From Vombatus ursinus (taxonomy: Eukaryota; Chordata; Mammalia; Diprotodontia; Vombatidae): a stretch of 64,000 nucleotides of DNA. Within the stretch, counting starts at the first letter, position 1, and every line of letters starts with the position of its first letter. The stretch lies in NCBI RefSeq assembly GCF_900497805.2, contig NW_020954702.1:231791-295790 (forward strand). Direction: 5' to 3'. Under the pieces are notes generated by a model. It saw only the letters and a list, made by a program, of their open reading frames with translations. It ran no database searches and was not told where the DNA came from. Positions 27,736 through 62,935 of the stretch are shown here, in pieces. The translations under genes and the position numbers were made by a program.

Positions 27736-30700
27736 CCTTTATAGGAAGATAACCAAAAAAGCATTTCTAAAGGAGAAAGACGTAATTCCTCTCTTGGTGT
27801 GCTTTGCAGATGAAATAAAGCAAAGGGGAGTACTTCAGGCCATTTAAGGCGAGTGTCTCAGTGCAGTTTGCCAATTGCGGTCTTACGTTCTTTGTTCATA
27901 CATTCACCTTGACCTAAACTTTGTGGGTGACAAGGGGTATGAAACCTAGGAGTCACCCTGAGACACGTATAAATCTGGGGGAGGATTGTGTCTGTGAAAC
28001 GAGACTCCCTGTCTGAGTCAGTGCAGGCACGAAAGCCAAACCAGTACAGAATTTCTTTGAGAATAATTTTAGCCATGAGACTCACTATGGCCTTTACAAC
28101 CTCAGGAGATGCCGCAATCCAAGAGTCAGCTGATCAACTACAATGAGGCATACTTTGTAATGGCCATCTCAGGCATATATATGAAATCAATTTTAAGTGC
28201 TCAAAAGGAGTGTAAGGTAGGCGGTGGCCCCTGAAAATGAAGCTGATTAAAGTTGATTAAATGTAGTAGGACATGAGGGACAAATAGACACAGCAACAGG
28301 GGTAATACCCTGAAGGCAACCCGTGCCCTTCTAACCATACAAACAATCCCTTGTGTGCCAAAATGGCCCCTAGTATGGACAGACAGACATACCTGGTGAT
28401 AGAAACTCCAAGGGAAGAGTGGTTTGCCTTCCATAGTCATCCAGACTCCAAATACCTGCTTGGCATGAAAAGGCTATTTCCACTTTGCAATTTCAGAGTG
28501 ATTGTAAGGTAGAGGTCAACATTATCGGGAACAGAAAGATGAAACACATAGGTGAAACCCTTGATGGCAGCAAATTTTGCAGCAGCGTCAGCATGATTGT
28601 TACTTTTTGAAATAGGATCGGTATCATTAGTGTGGGCAGGACAATAGACAATAGCCAGAGGACTATGATGTTGTAGGGTGGATGGAAGTTTATTGATGTA
28701 TTATGCGTTGACAATGACCTTACCAGGACCCAAGAAACCTCTTTGCAACCATAGCATCCCAACAGCATGACAAACTCCAGAGGCATAATGGAAGTCAGTG
28801 TAGGTGGATGCACTTTGTACCTCAGCCAAATGTTAATCTTGTGTAAGCGCAATTAATTCTGCAGCTTGGGTGCTGAGGTTAGGTGGCAGAGAAGCTGTCC
28901 AGTGTCATGATCAGAAACTATGGCAGTGCCTGTGTCGTAGATGCCATCTCTCATAAAAGAGGAACCATTAGTATATGGGATATGGACAGGGTTCTGCAAG
29001 GCGGTGTCAGAAAGGTCATTGTGGGGTCTAGGCCATATCAACAACAAAGAAACACTAGTGGAGAGGCTCCTCTGAGGTAGATATATCAAGAAGTAATAGG
29101 GCTGGGTTGAGAATCAAATAATGCTTTAGAATCATTTTCTTTGCCCAATAAAGTCACTTCATATCTAGCAATTCTTTGATCGGAGGAAGCTTGAGTGCTG
29201 TGTCTCAACAATAGAGCTCCATCTTCACGGGGGTGCTGCACTCCGAGTGAGGCACCTAAAACCAAATCACATCCCTTTTCAACTAACAGGATGGTGGCTA
29301 CTACCGCTGGCAAACCGGGCAGCTGAGTGGATAGTACACTAAAAGGTGAGGAAGGGGTCTAAGGGATTGAGTGAGGGCCTGCAAAGCCACCTCCCTATGT
29401 TCATGTATGAAAAGATAAAAAGACTCACTGTAATCTGGAAGTCCCAGCACTGGAGCTGATAATCAGGCTTCCTTGAGGTCCGCAAGGGCAGTAGGACGTT
29501 CTGGTTCAAGCTGCAAAGGTTCTGAAATGTTAGGTTAGGAAAACTAAAGGCTTAGCGATCTCACCAAAGGAAAGAATCCAGTAGCAGCAACATCCACCTG
29601 TTCCCAAAATAGCGTGGAATTGTCTTTTGGTCTGGAAACCAACAATTGTTGAAAAGCCTGTATATGCCTTGGGGAAACAGAGTGAGTGCCAGCAGAAATC
29701 TTATGAACCCTCAGATGAAGTTGGAGAAGAAGATGGTGACCTGACACTTTGACAGACCTCAACACTGATCGTCAACATAAGGAACCACAGAGGAGTCCTT
29801 GAAAGTAATGGAAGCCAAATCCTATTGTAAGATTTGATTGAACAGGATGGGGCTTTCTACATACCCCTGAGCCAGAGGAATCCACATCCATTGCGCGTTC
29901 TTCTTGGTGAAGGCAATCAGGTACTGAGCATTAATAATGCCCAAGTCTTGTACAAAGTGATAGACAGGCTGGCCATCAGGGCCTGGCTTGGGTTTCTTAA
30001 CAGGGAAAATAGGAGTATTATGAGGGGATTTACATGGAATAATAAATCCTTGATCCCTCAGAGAGTCAATAATGGGTGTAATACCTTCAATGGCCTCCCT
30101 GGAAAAAAGGATATTGAGGAATGGATGGGGCAGGGGAAGGCCCCCTCAATTCTGATGGGATAGGGATGAGGGATTTTAACAATTTTAACAGTCTGAGGAT
30201 GAAGTTGCCCATGGAGAATCAGAGATGTCAGATGGAATCCCTGGACAATTATCAGGGGTCTTTTGGGCATTCTGAATCAATATAGGAGACAAAGACAGGG
30301 AGTCTCAGAGAGTTGCAAGGACAGAGATCCATTAGGCAGCAGGAAATAGTGGCTCTACGTTTTCAAAGATCACAAGTTAACAGTTGATAGAAGAATTGGG
30401 CATAAGGAAAAAATGCTCTACTGAGAGACAACCAACAGTTTCCATATAGGAAAACAATTTGTGGATGTGCTGACATCATTTAGAGATCCAATAAAAATAC
30501 AGTCATAATCTGGTTTGCACATCAAAACCGAATTAGAAGCTCCAGTATCTAGTCAGCAATCATAAATCATGTCACCAACTTAAAGAGAGACACAAGGTTC
30601 ACCAGTACAGGAAGAGGAAGAGACTGAGATAGTTGGGACAGAGACATTTTAGGATCAAGAAAAATGAAAAGACCCTCATCAGTTTGGTTCTCACACAGCT

Positions 30701-31340
30701 GATACTTTATTTACTTCATATGGGCATATAACTATATTTAAATCCATATTTTTAAATCCATATATTTAAATCCATTTTTTAATGTTGCTATAGAACTAAG
30801 TGATAGTATGTTGGAGTAAAAATTTACAGATACAATACTAAACATATACAATTATCAAGTTAAAAAAAAAGTTGTAAAGCTGTACTAAACTTTTAGAAAG
30901 AAAATAAAGCTCTGTGTCTTTTACATGTGTTTGTCCATATGTGTAGAAACATGTGTACATCAATATACGTATGGGGTATATGGGCTAATGATGCTTCACA
31001 ATATAGTTCCTCTGTACCTTCCTAGCCCTATATCCTATTATTTTCCTTTCCCCAAGCATGTCTTGTGTCATCTCATTAAAAAAATGTATACAACATTCAT
31101 TTCTACAGCTTTACTTACACTACTTCCTATACCTGAAGTGTCCTTCATAGGCTCATAGATGTAGAATTAATATAGATTAAAAAATGGCTCCTCTAGCCAT
31201 CAAAAAGTTTGAAGTATAGCCCTTGAGGAGACCTCCTTTAAAAGGGAGAAAGTGAGAAATGGCACATAAGGGGGGAAAAGATTAAAATTATCAAAGATCA
31301 GGAGAAGAATAAAACTCAGGTTAAAAACTTTATGCACGAG
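30701..31340. other. intergenic, nothing recognised
   Basis: AT-rich sequence between the ERV and an L1 relic. No gene or clear repeat. Confidence 0.4.
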
Positions 31341-31347
31341 CAGATAT

Positions 31348-31432
31348 ACATACATACATACACACATGTATATGTGTGTGTGTATATATATATAGATATA
31401 TAGATAGATATAGATATAGATATATGTATATG
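31348..31432. repeat. compound CA/TG/TA/GATA microsatellite
   Basis: CATACATACATACACACATG, then TG and TA runs, then TAGATAGATATAGATATAGA. Simple-sequence tract. Confidence 0.9.
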
Positions 31433-31539
31433 GGAAGATATTAAAAACAGAAGGGAGGATTGTCTTCAAGACATATAAAAAATTTCATTCACTTCTGAAT
31501 AAGTATTTCAGAACAAAGGAAAATGAACAACACTTGATG

Positions 31540-32760
31540 AGGTAGAAGTCCGAAGAAAGCATGATTCCCAAGACAGCAAGGAACTACAGCAGAGTGTTTC
31601 TAAATGACTCAGGAGAGAAATAAGAATTCTTATAGAAATAAGAATCATGAAAGCAGGCTTTATACCTCCATAGCAGAAATAATCAGCAGAATAGAAAAAC
31701 TTGAATCCATGGTGGCAAATATCAACAAAGAAACAAAAGAAAGAACAACTGATTTGAAATGCAAAGACAAGTGAAGGAAAATCTGGAAGAAAAGAGCAAT
31801 AACAATAATATAAAATCATCTCTTTGTAAGTAAAACATATTGTTTTCAAGGATCATGAGTCTCCCAGAAGAACATGACTAGTCAAAAAATCTGAACTTTT
31901 TATGCTGAAAGGAACCATAAACAACAAACCACTATAAATATTAAACGTGCATGTTCCAAACGTCTTAGCAACTGAATTCATAGAAGAAAACATAATGCAA
32001 TAAAAAATATAATACACCATCCCAGAACTTGTGAACACAGATAGTAAAGTGTCAACTTAAAGAATCCAGAGACCTCTGGAAAAACTCTATGCTGCAAATT
32101 CCAAGACACATAGTGGTTAAATTTATAATTAACAAGGACAAATGATAAATTCAGTCACCAACAGAAAGACCTTCAACTATAAAACAAAGATTATTTGAAT
32201 ATTATGAAATCACAGAAGGGAATTGAATAATGTGTTCTGATTAGCAAATGAGTTCAAGGTACAACCGACAGTGAAATATCCTGCAAACCTGAGCCTAAAC
32301 ATAAATGAAAAAAGATGGATTTCAAATGAGAGGTATTTGAAACATTGATAAGAAGAAAGTCCCTCTATATACCAAAATATTTATAGCAGCACTTTTTGTG
32401 GTAGCAAAGAATTGGAAGCAAAGTAGATGCCCATTGACTGGAGAATGTCTAAACAAACTTTGGTACATAACCATCATGGAATATCAATGCATTAAAAGAA
32501 ATGATAAATAAGATTAACACAGAGAAGCGTGGATTTACATGACCTGAAGCAGAGCAAATAAAACAGAACCAAGGAAACAACTAAGGAAACAAGAAAATGG
32601 CTACAACAATGTGAATAGAAGGAACAGTTAGAAAATAGTCAAAAGTGAATGCTGCAAAATTACAAAGAACAAGTCTGTATTCAAAGAAGAGCTATGAGAA
32701 GAAACCTTCACCTGACTCCTCCACAGAGGTGGAAGATCTGTGGGTATGATACACTGAATA
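31540..32760 (+). mobile_element. old ORF2-less L1 (HAL1-like relic)
   Basis: 31640-32340 is decayed L1 ORF1 (e.g. GGTACAACCGACAGTGAAAT matches the RITYPAKLNI region of the copy at 6664). It passes at about 32350 directly into the L1 3' region (CCAAAATATTTATAGCAGCA, GATGCCCATTGACTGGAGAA). Endonuclease and RT are missing. Either an old half-L1 or an internal deletion. Confidence 0.6.
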
Positions 32761-33229
32761 TATTTTCACTTTTTCAAAATATTGATCTGTTTTGTTGACT
32801 TTCTTTTATCTTCCTATTTTTATTTATTTTTTATAAAATATTTGTTTATATAGGATGGTTCTCTGAGATGGTGGCAGAGCTCCAGTGATATTAAAAAAAA
32901 AAACCAAAAACAACAACAACCCAAAAGACATAAATAGAAATTTTATTTAAAAGCCAATAATTTCTAGGTAGCCTTTTCCAAGGTGGTTTAGAAAGGACCT
33001 CATCATATAGATGGGTATCACAAGAAAGATATCGTTATGCTAAATAAGGTTAAATGAGAGGTAACTCAAAAGTCACAAACTCTTATTTAGATTGTAGTAT
33101 CCCTAAAGCCGTAAGTATTCCTAATTTGCAAGGTTAGTAAATCAGCTAAGAAGAAAACAGAGGCACTCAGAAACAAATTGAAAATAGAGGCACTTAGAAA
33201 CAAATTGTATTATAGAAAATAATTTGTAA

Positions 33230-35418
33230 TTTTTATTGCAAAGTGCTCATTTTAAAAAGGGTACATTAATAAAATTTATTAAAAATGACAATTTAACTGA
33301 ATTGTTCCAAATATTAATACAGTACTTTATTAAGAAATTAAAGTTTTCACTCTCATTCTACTTTTTAGCATTACATTATTTTGGGATTATATTATATAAA
33401 TAGGAATTACCTAGTTTGGTTATTGGCAACATTTTTATATTTTGAGGTCATTTGCTTTTTATCCAGACTGATAATTTCAATGCTGTCATTTTGAGAATGG
33501 GAAGAAAGGCTTGAGGATAAACTCTAAGGCTTATTAGAATTCTATATACTGGGAAATGACACTTCCTGCCTTTACCAATGGCTACATGTGTTGCTTCAAC
33601 TTCATTCCCAAAAGCTACAATTCCCATCTTCTATGCGTTCCACAAAATCTGTACCAGATTTCCAAATAGCTGTATAGCTAAACGGTACAAAATGGAGAAT
33701 AAAGTGCACAATTTAAAAAAGAAACTGAAAGATTTACTTCACTGAGACATATCAATCATTTGTACACATAAATAAATCTGCATATCTGTTATGTACAATT
33801 TGTTAAACTCAAAATCTGTTGCTAATTCAGTGGTCTGAGCCAAAATACAGTACCGAGACTTCCCTCTGATAAAAAATAAATAATTCATTCCCTTTCTGTA
33901 ACTATGTAAGGACCTTGCTAAAAAAAATATCGCATACTAAAAACCATTAGCTATATATACACATCCAAAATGTATTATGTTCTTAAAAAGAGGAAAACAT
34001 TTACATATAAATTATCCCATACAAGATGTGTGTCCTGTTTTTCTCATTTAAACCACATTCAACAACTGAGACAGCTAGGAATAGCCAGTGCTCAGTACCT
34101 CCAAAACTCTATCTTGTTTCCCCAGTTTGTATGAGGGAACCTGTAGGGCACAAGTTCCCTTCCTAGTCTACATTAGGTTGAGAGGTAGAAAATGGAAAAA
34201 TGGATATTAATTTGAGGAATGTGAAGAATATTATTTCTATTGTTCATATTTCCATTGTAGATCTAATTAAACACTTTGAGAGTTTAATAAAAAATTAAAA
34301 ATTACATTCCTTACTCATTAACAAGGCTGTGTGTGTGTGTGTGTGTGTAGACTTCACTTAATTTTATTAAAGGTTCAAAAGTAGTGAACAATGCAAAGTC
34401 ATTGCCTAAAGGACCCATGTTGCTATTTTCTTTTTCTAAGACATTTTCAAATTGTGGGAAAAATCAGTTTTTTATATGTTCAAAATTTTAAAATGTTTTA
34501 ATAAAACTAATCCAAATATTTTATGTAATTTTGACTTACTTACTTTTGGATTAAAAACCTAAACAGTATGGAGATTTGAGCATTAGGAAACTTTTTAAGT
34601 ACCTTGAAAAAGAGTATTTGAAATTCTAAGACCTAAAAGTTTACAGTTTCAAAAGTACAAGAAAGCACAATTTCTCCCATAATTTAATTCATCTTTGGCA
34701 TTTTTCCATCAGTTCTTTAAAACAAAACATATCAACAAGTATTTATAACACACTCTGATTTTTGAAAGTCGATTTTTCATCAATTTAACAAGAATTGTTT
34801 GGGTAAGATGATGGTAAGCATTATAGATGCTGTCTGTATTAATACTGCTATGCTTTATCTCCTATTCACTATAAATACCTGGGGCTGGAGCCAGATGTTA
34901 TAGCAACACTTACAGGACAGATATTTCAAAGTACTAGTAACATTAAGTTACCAGTAACTTACCAGTTTACTAAGTTTACTAAGTAAACAATCTGACAACT
35001 TCCACTAATAAAATTTAGTAGAAAACTCAGCATCTTACAAATAGCACTATTCTATTTTTACAAAGAACAATTATAAATAATGCATATGATCCTTTCAGTC
35101 CTATATAGCCTATATTCTAGATGACCCTCATATGAAAATTCATTTAAATTACATCACTTTTGAACAGTTCTTTCCTTTGGAAAAGGATCCATTCAAAAGC
35201 AAGTAAGAATGAGTATAGAGGACAGAAAGGAGCCTAGGGATACAGCTAATCTTAATAAATTAAGGGCTATATTAAATTTGCCAACATCTAGATGTTGTTG
35301 TTTCCAGGTAAGTTTGAGAATTATCTTCATTAAAGTATCTTAGAGCTTTACTTTTACCCTTTGTTGCGTTAAAGAGGTATAATAAAGAGAAAATGGTCAC
35401 TAGGTGAGAAGGATTAAT
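33230..35418 (-). other. HSPA13: putative HSPA13 3' UTR
   Basis: About 2.2 kb of AT-rich, non-repeat sequence follows the HSPA13 stop. Antisense AATAAA signals occur at 33326-33331, 33275-33280 and 33232-33237, just before L1-derived sequence begins. A (GT)n tract lies at about 34328-34348. From memory the human HSPA13 3' UTR is also several kb. The exact end is inferred. Confidence 0.5.
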
Positions 35419-57894
<22,476 letters not shown>

Positions 57895-58079
57895 GGTTAT
57901 TGCTGCTGCCGGGGCTGCTAGATGCTGACTGTATCTTAGCACAAACCGTAACGTCACCAAAGGATGGCCCACCCTCCGGTAACGCGGTCCTCTCTGGGAA
58001 ATGTAGGCAGTCTTTGCTCCTCCCCCTGCCCCCTCCCGTACCCAGCTATGTCCAGAGAGGCGGTGCCCGGAGAGTGGGA

Positions 58080-58092
58080 ACTACATCTCCCT
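58080..58092 (+). promoter_or_regulatory. second ZNF143/STAF-like motif
   Basis: Reads ACTACATCTCCCT on the + strand, opposite in orientation to the 58289 copy and identical over 12 bases. A weaker third copy (CCTACATTTCCCAG on - strand) lies at about 57993-58008. Confidence 0.5.
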
Positions 58093-58288
58093 ACACCTCC
58101 CTTCAGAGGTCAAGGCGGAAGGACCGGGCACTACAGTTTCACCCTTCGCCAATGAGGCCGTAAACAATATACGCGCGTGCCTCACCCGGAAAGGAGTCTG
58201 GAGGGCGGGAAGTTTTTTGTTCTCGTATTTGTTTTTAATCCCGAAAACAAATAAAACCTGTCAAAACACCTTCCGCCTCTAGGCATTA

Positions 58289-58301
58289 CGGGAGATGTAG
58301 T
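58289..58301 (-). promoter_or_regulatory. ZNF143/STAF-like (M4) motif
   Basis: On the - strand it reads ACTACATCTCCCG followed by TAATGCC, matching the known promoter motif ACTAYRNNNCCCR and the wider ZNF143 site. Confidence 0.6.
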
Positions 58302-58450
58302 TCTCCGGGTCTTCTTCCCCAATTTCGCCTGCGCGGGTGAGCGGAGGAGACGCCTTCCAGGCTGACGGGTGCATGTCACAGACACAGCCCACGCGAGGCT
58401 GCTACCTTGTCCACAGGCGCCGGAGTATTTTTTACCCGTCTTTGCCATCC

Positions 58451-59539
58451 TCCTCCTCCTCACTTGTCTCCTTTTCCCCAGGTGCCAACATCCCCCAAAG
58501 CCCCTCATGTGCATCCCTTAGCCTGGGCTGTGGACCCCGAAACCAAGGGAATGTGGGGCCACAGTTTGGGGAAAGACTGACATCATCCTATAGGGAAGGC
58601 AAGATGAAATGAGCGGGTGATTTGAAGAATCCATTCTTACGGTAATTTGAAAGAACTTTTGCCTGGGAGGCTGGAGACCTGGTTTTCCAGTCCTAGCTGT
58701 TTTAAAAACACTCAATTTTATAGTTGTTTAAAAAAAATGGGGGGGGGGTTAAAATAAGGGGTTATTTTTGTGTTTGTGTGTGTCATGGACCCCTTTACCC
58801 CAGCCTATGGACCCCTCAGAATATTTTTAAATGCATTAAATAAAATAATACTGATATAGTTTTCCTTAAGAGCCTCTGGACCAGATGACAGATAACGTTC
58901 CTTTTTAGATCCAGGCTTCCAGCATTCTGCCTTGATGCTCCCCCCCGGAATCCTAAAATGATATAATAATAGAATGTTAGAGTTGGATCCGGACTTAGGG
59001 ACCAACTAGTCCAATTACCTCATTTTACAGATGAAAAAAAGAGTGAAGTTCAGAGCTTTTCAATGATGTTTTAATGGCAGAGCTGCATAGAACTAGAACC
59101 TGGTCTTCTGGTTCCAATCTGGCACATTCTGATACTTCTAGTACCGAACAACCTAAATTTTAGAATTTACAGCAGCTAAGTAGCTTTAAAATTACACCTT
59201 GGTGGCATTTTTTTTTTTCGTCCTTGATATGCAGAGTCATAGAATCCTGGAACTAACAAAACAGCGTTTCACAAAAGTTTAGTACAGTTTTAACCTTACT
59301 AAAACTCAAATTTTAAGCTCACCAAAGCTTAAAACTGCACTAAGACTTTTGGGATACCCTGCATATTAAAGCTGATTTTATAAAAACAACAACAAAACAA
59401 CTTTTAAGCTCCCAGTTAACTGAGTCACAAAATAATATCATATAAAGCATATATATGTATATATAGTGTTGGATCATTTTCTTGGACTGCAGTTCAGAAT
59501 TTGAAATGAATTCTCTAGGTTTATACCAACCAAGGCTTT
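58451..59539. other. sequence upstream of HSPA13, with a MIR relic
   Basis: Mostly unclassified. 59000-59140 (ACCTCATTTTACAGATGAAA, AACCTGGTCTTCTGGTTCC) is MIR in reverse. A G-run lies at 58740-58748. Confidence 0.5.
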
Positions 59540-60110
59540 CAAACAGTGCTGGCTAGGCTTCTTTCAATCACCAATTTCTCAGTTTCCATATCCCTTCCAA
59601 CATTTTACTTTTCTGTCATATTGGCCAATCTGATAGGTGGTAGCTCAGCATTGTTTTAATTTGTACCTCTCCAATCAATAGTGATTCAGAGCACCTCATC
59701 ATATGACCACAGATAGCTCCAATTACTTTTGTCTGAAAACTGGCTCTTAATATCTTTTGACCATTTATCAATTGGGGAATGGCTCTTACTTCTACAAATT
59801 TGACTCAGTTATCTATATGTTTGAGAAATAAAGTCTTTATCAAAGAAACTCACTATGAAAATTGTTTTTCACAGTAATGATTACCAACTATGTATTTCCC
59901 TTTTTCCTGTTTCCCCATTTATCTTACTTTCTCTCTCCTTTTACCCTGTCCTGTTCGCAAAAGTGTTTTGCTTCTGACTTTTACCTCCCCCAGTCTGTCC
60001 TCCCTTGTATCAGCCCTCTCCCCTCCCTTATCCTTTCCAGTATGATAAGATAAATTTTTTCACCCAACTGAGTGGGTATGTTTGTGTCCTTCATTTTAAA
60101 GGTTTCCAGG
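59540..60110 (-). mobile_element. internally deleted L1
   Basis: 59580-59865 is the reversed L1 ORF2 C-terminal region (CAATTGGGGAATGGCTCTTA). From about 59875 it switches to sequence matching 51060-51250, between ORF1 and ORF2 (TTTACCCTGTCCTGTTC, AAAAGTGTTTTGCTTCTGAC, CCAACTGAGTGGGTATG). Most of ORF2 is therefore absent. Confidence 0.75.
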
Positions 60111-62794
60111 GGGATGACCTACATTTTATGCCAGGGTACTGGGGATACTAAGAAGTTATGGGCCCTTTGTGAAACAAGAGTATAATATCAGATTTAGGAC
60201 TTTTGCAGAAATTTCCTGAGACACTAGGGAACTTCCTGGCCAGCATTTTTAATCTATTTCAATCTTATAAACTTCTTCGACCTGATAATATTGGAATATG
60301 TTTTTAGCAGAAAGACTGTTCCTTGGAACTCTTGAGCTATTTGAATCCACCAGATTGCACCAGATGTAGAAGAATGACTGGGACAGCATTGGGCAAGCAA
60401 TAGCTAGCTGTTCTGTAATTCTGTCAAGAGGAGTTCTTCACATTTTCTTTGCATTTTGATGAACATATTAACACCTTGTCTCTATTATACCTTTCTGCAA
60501 TTTTTTTTTTAAATCAACTGGACTGGGGTTGGGGTGGGAGAATCAATTGTTCATGGATGTCCTAACCAACTCCTCCTTCTGCCGCATACTTGACTAACCA
60601 TAAAAATCATGAGCCTAACCCTTCTGTCAGAAGTTTGCAATATCTTTGGTGTCTGGATCTAGGATTTTCTGATAGAACTGGCTAGGCTTTGAAGGATTTT
60701 TCACTTTTCTGATTCCTTGTACCTCTAAGAGAATTTAAGAACATTACTATCTGACACTGTCCGTGGTTTGTTTGTTTTTCTTTTTTTACCAATTCTCCTT
60801 GTACACACAATTCAAAAGTCTCAAAGAATGAACAAATATATTTGCAGATTGAAGGAAACAAAGAGGGCTTACACAAAACTCTAAGAAAATAATTATGTCT
60901 TCTAGGAGCAGCCTTTTCCGAAGCCCTATAAAGCCCCAGTCGTTTACTGTCATGCTAGGTTCTCTGTCTTGTATGGTGTCTTATATATTTTTCTATTGAA
61001 GCTCCACATATTCTCTTCCATAGTTCCTCTGGCACAGTACGACTCATTACTCTACCTCTGTTCTCACTCATTCCTAGCAGATGGTGGGATCATTGCTCCC
61101 CATCAGTTTGCTATCATTGAACCTTTTCTATCTTGTGCAGTGTCACTTTGCCTGTGGTTCTCCAACAGATGGTAACAGTTCTCTTCTGACATGCTCAGTT
61201 TGCAGTTTCTCAGTCGGAAGCCAGTCTCTTTGGGGGAGTAGGGAGTGGTATTCTAGAGCTCACATGCCTTGGCAGAGATATGTAGCTGCCTTGTATACAT
61301 CTCTTACCACAGCACTACATAGTGCTAACAACCGAGACAGCAGAGGCTTAATTTTTATTTTCCTTGATTTGGAAATAACTGAACAACAGTGGATAATGGA
61401 GTTGACACACAAAATTAAGTAAGGTGATAGAAAGCACTTACTTGTCCTTGATGAAGCAGGTCATTTTAACCAGGTAAATACATCCTTGGGTATGGAAAGA
61501 ACTATAGGCACGATTGCTGAATCATTGTCAGTGATGTTTGAAAGATCTTAGAGAAAAATACGCAGCATTGTAGGAATAGAGGACAAATATCTCAATTTCC
61601 AAAACAAGGAATAGACTATAACCTGCCCACTATAGTCTAATAGGCTTGACTTCACTTCCTATAAAAAATCTGGAATATGTATATAATTAAAGGGTTGTTA
61701 AAAGCTAGAAAAGGAAGCTAATGATAAAAATGCCTAGATGGAGAAGCTCAAAGTTTATAATCATGCTAGTACATTAAAGGGGGCTTTTATCTTAGAAAAG
61801 GAATGTAATGTTAATTTTGACATATAGTCAATTGCAGGGGTAAGGTTCCTAGAAAATGTCACGAAAATAGAAAATGTGAATGTTGGTACATTATATTTGT
61901 GGGAAATAGGGGATTAGGTTTCTATGACCAACAAAAACTAATCTTTTGCAGCCCGCAGCAACTGCACACATTCAGGCAGGATTTATCTTTATTTTCTCAC
62001 TAAACCGCGTCACCAACTGCATGCCTGCCTGGGCTTGGAGCCCAAAGGAATTGCATTATACTTTAGGGGGGCCTGAACTTGAGTTTAAAGGTACACAATG
62101 AAAATATGCAAGGAATGCATAGGGAGCTCTTTACAATGGTAGGATGAATAAGATCAGTGAAGCACCTAGTAAGATACCTTCTACTCCACAAACTTGTGTG
62201 CACTGGGCCTCTTATTTTTTTTTCTCTCTACTGTGCAGTGATGAAATGCAAAAGTGAAAATGAAATTACTAATAAAGTCGTACCAATACTTAAAGTTGTC
62301 AAGTGGGCGAATATTGAAGATTAATTTAACTTTTTTCATAAATGGAACACTCTGAAAAGGTGAACTAACTAGATCTATATTCTACAAATCTTGTTCACAT
62401 GCCTTTCAGTGTGACACGATGGAGAGGGAAAGCATGGAATAGGGTCTGCCAGCAGTGAAATTGATGAGATCCAACTTGAAAATTGACCAATTAATTCTAA
62501 TTGACCATTTGCTGAACCCTCCCCTAAGGAAATGAAAAAATAGTCATAACATATTCTTTGTTTTAAATTTTATAAATGTATTTGCATATGCATTTACATA
62601 TATATTAATTAAAATGTTGACAACCACAACATTCATTTTCTCTTGAAACTTAAAAATTCTAGTCCTTCAAATTAAATAAAATGCTATTGGAAAATTAGAA
62701 TTTTCAGTTATATAAAATATAAATGAATTATGCATGTTGTATTATAATCGTAATAAGAAGCCCATGAAAATACATTTACCATAATCAGTAAGCC
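60111..62794. other. intergenic, unclassified
   Basis: Upstream of HSPA13, toward where SAMSN1 lies in human. No SAMSN1-like or other exon was recognised; some old LINE-like A-rich text occurs at about 61550-61800. Confidence 0.4.
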
Positions 62795-62935
62795 AATCAT
62801 GTAAGTATTTATTGAGTACTTGCTCTGCTCAGTACTGTATCGGGTGCTTCAGGGGATGCAGAGATAGTATAAGACATGATCCCAGATGCCAAGTAGTTTA
62901 TCGTTTAGTTGAGGAGTGACTATGTTCTTGAATAA
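62795..62935 (-). mobile_element. L2/L3 3' tail
   Basis: GTATTTATTGAGTACTTGCT, AGTACTGTATCGGGTGCTTC and GGGATGCAGAGATAGTATAA: reversed tail pattern. Confidence 0.6.

Larger units (their letters stand above)
25120..30700 (-). mobile_element. ERV1 (gammaretrovirus-like) provirus fossil, one LTR, gag missing
   Basis: Antisense endogenous retrovirus. A 3' LTR of about 340 bp (25120-25460, TG...CA, preceded on the element strand by a polypurine tract) is followed at higher coordinates by env-like TM sequence (about 25500-26000), integrase (about 27850-28090), RNase H (about 28850-29090), RT-proximal parts (about 29500-30300) and a protease-like region near 30540. No 5' LTR or gag is recognised. 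It is broken many times in every region and is clearly old. An L1 piece lies inside it. Confidence 0.75.
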
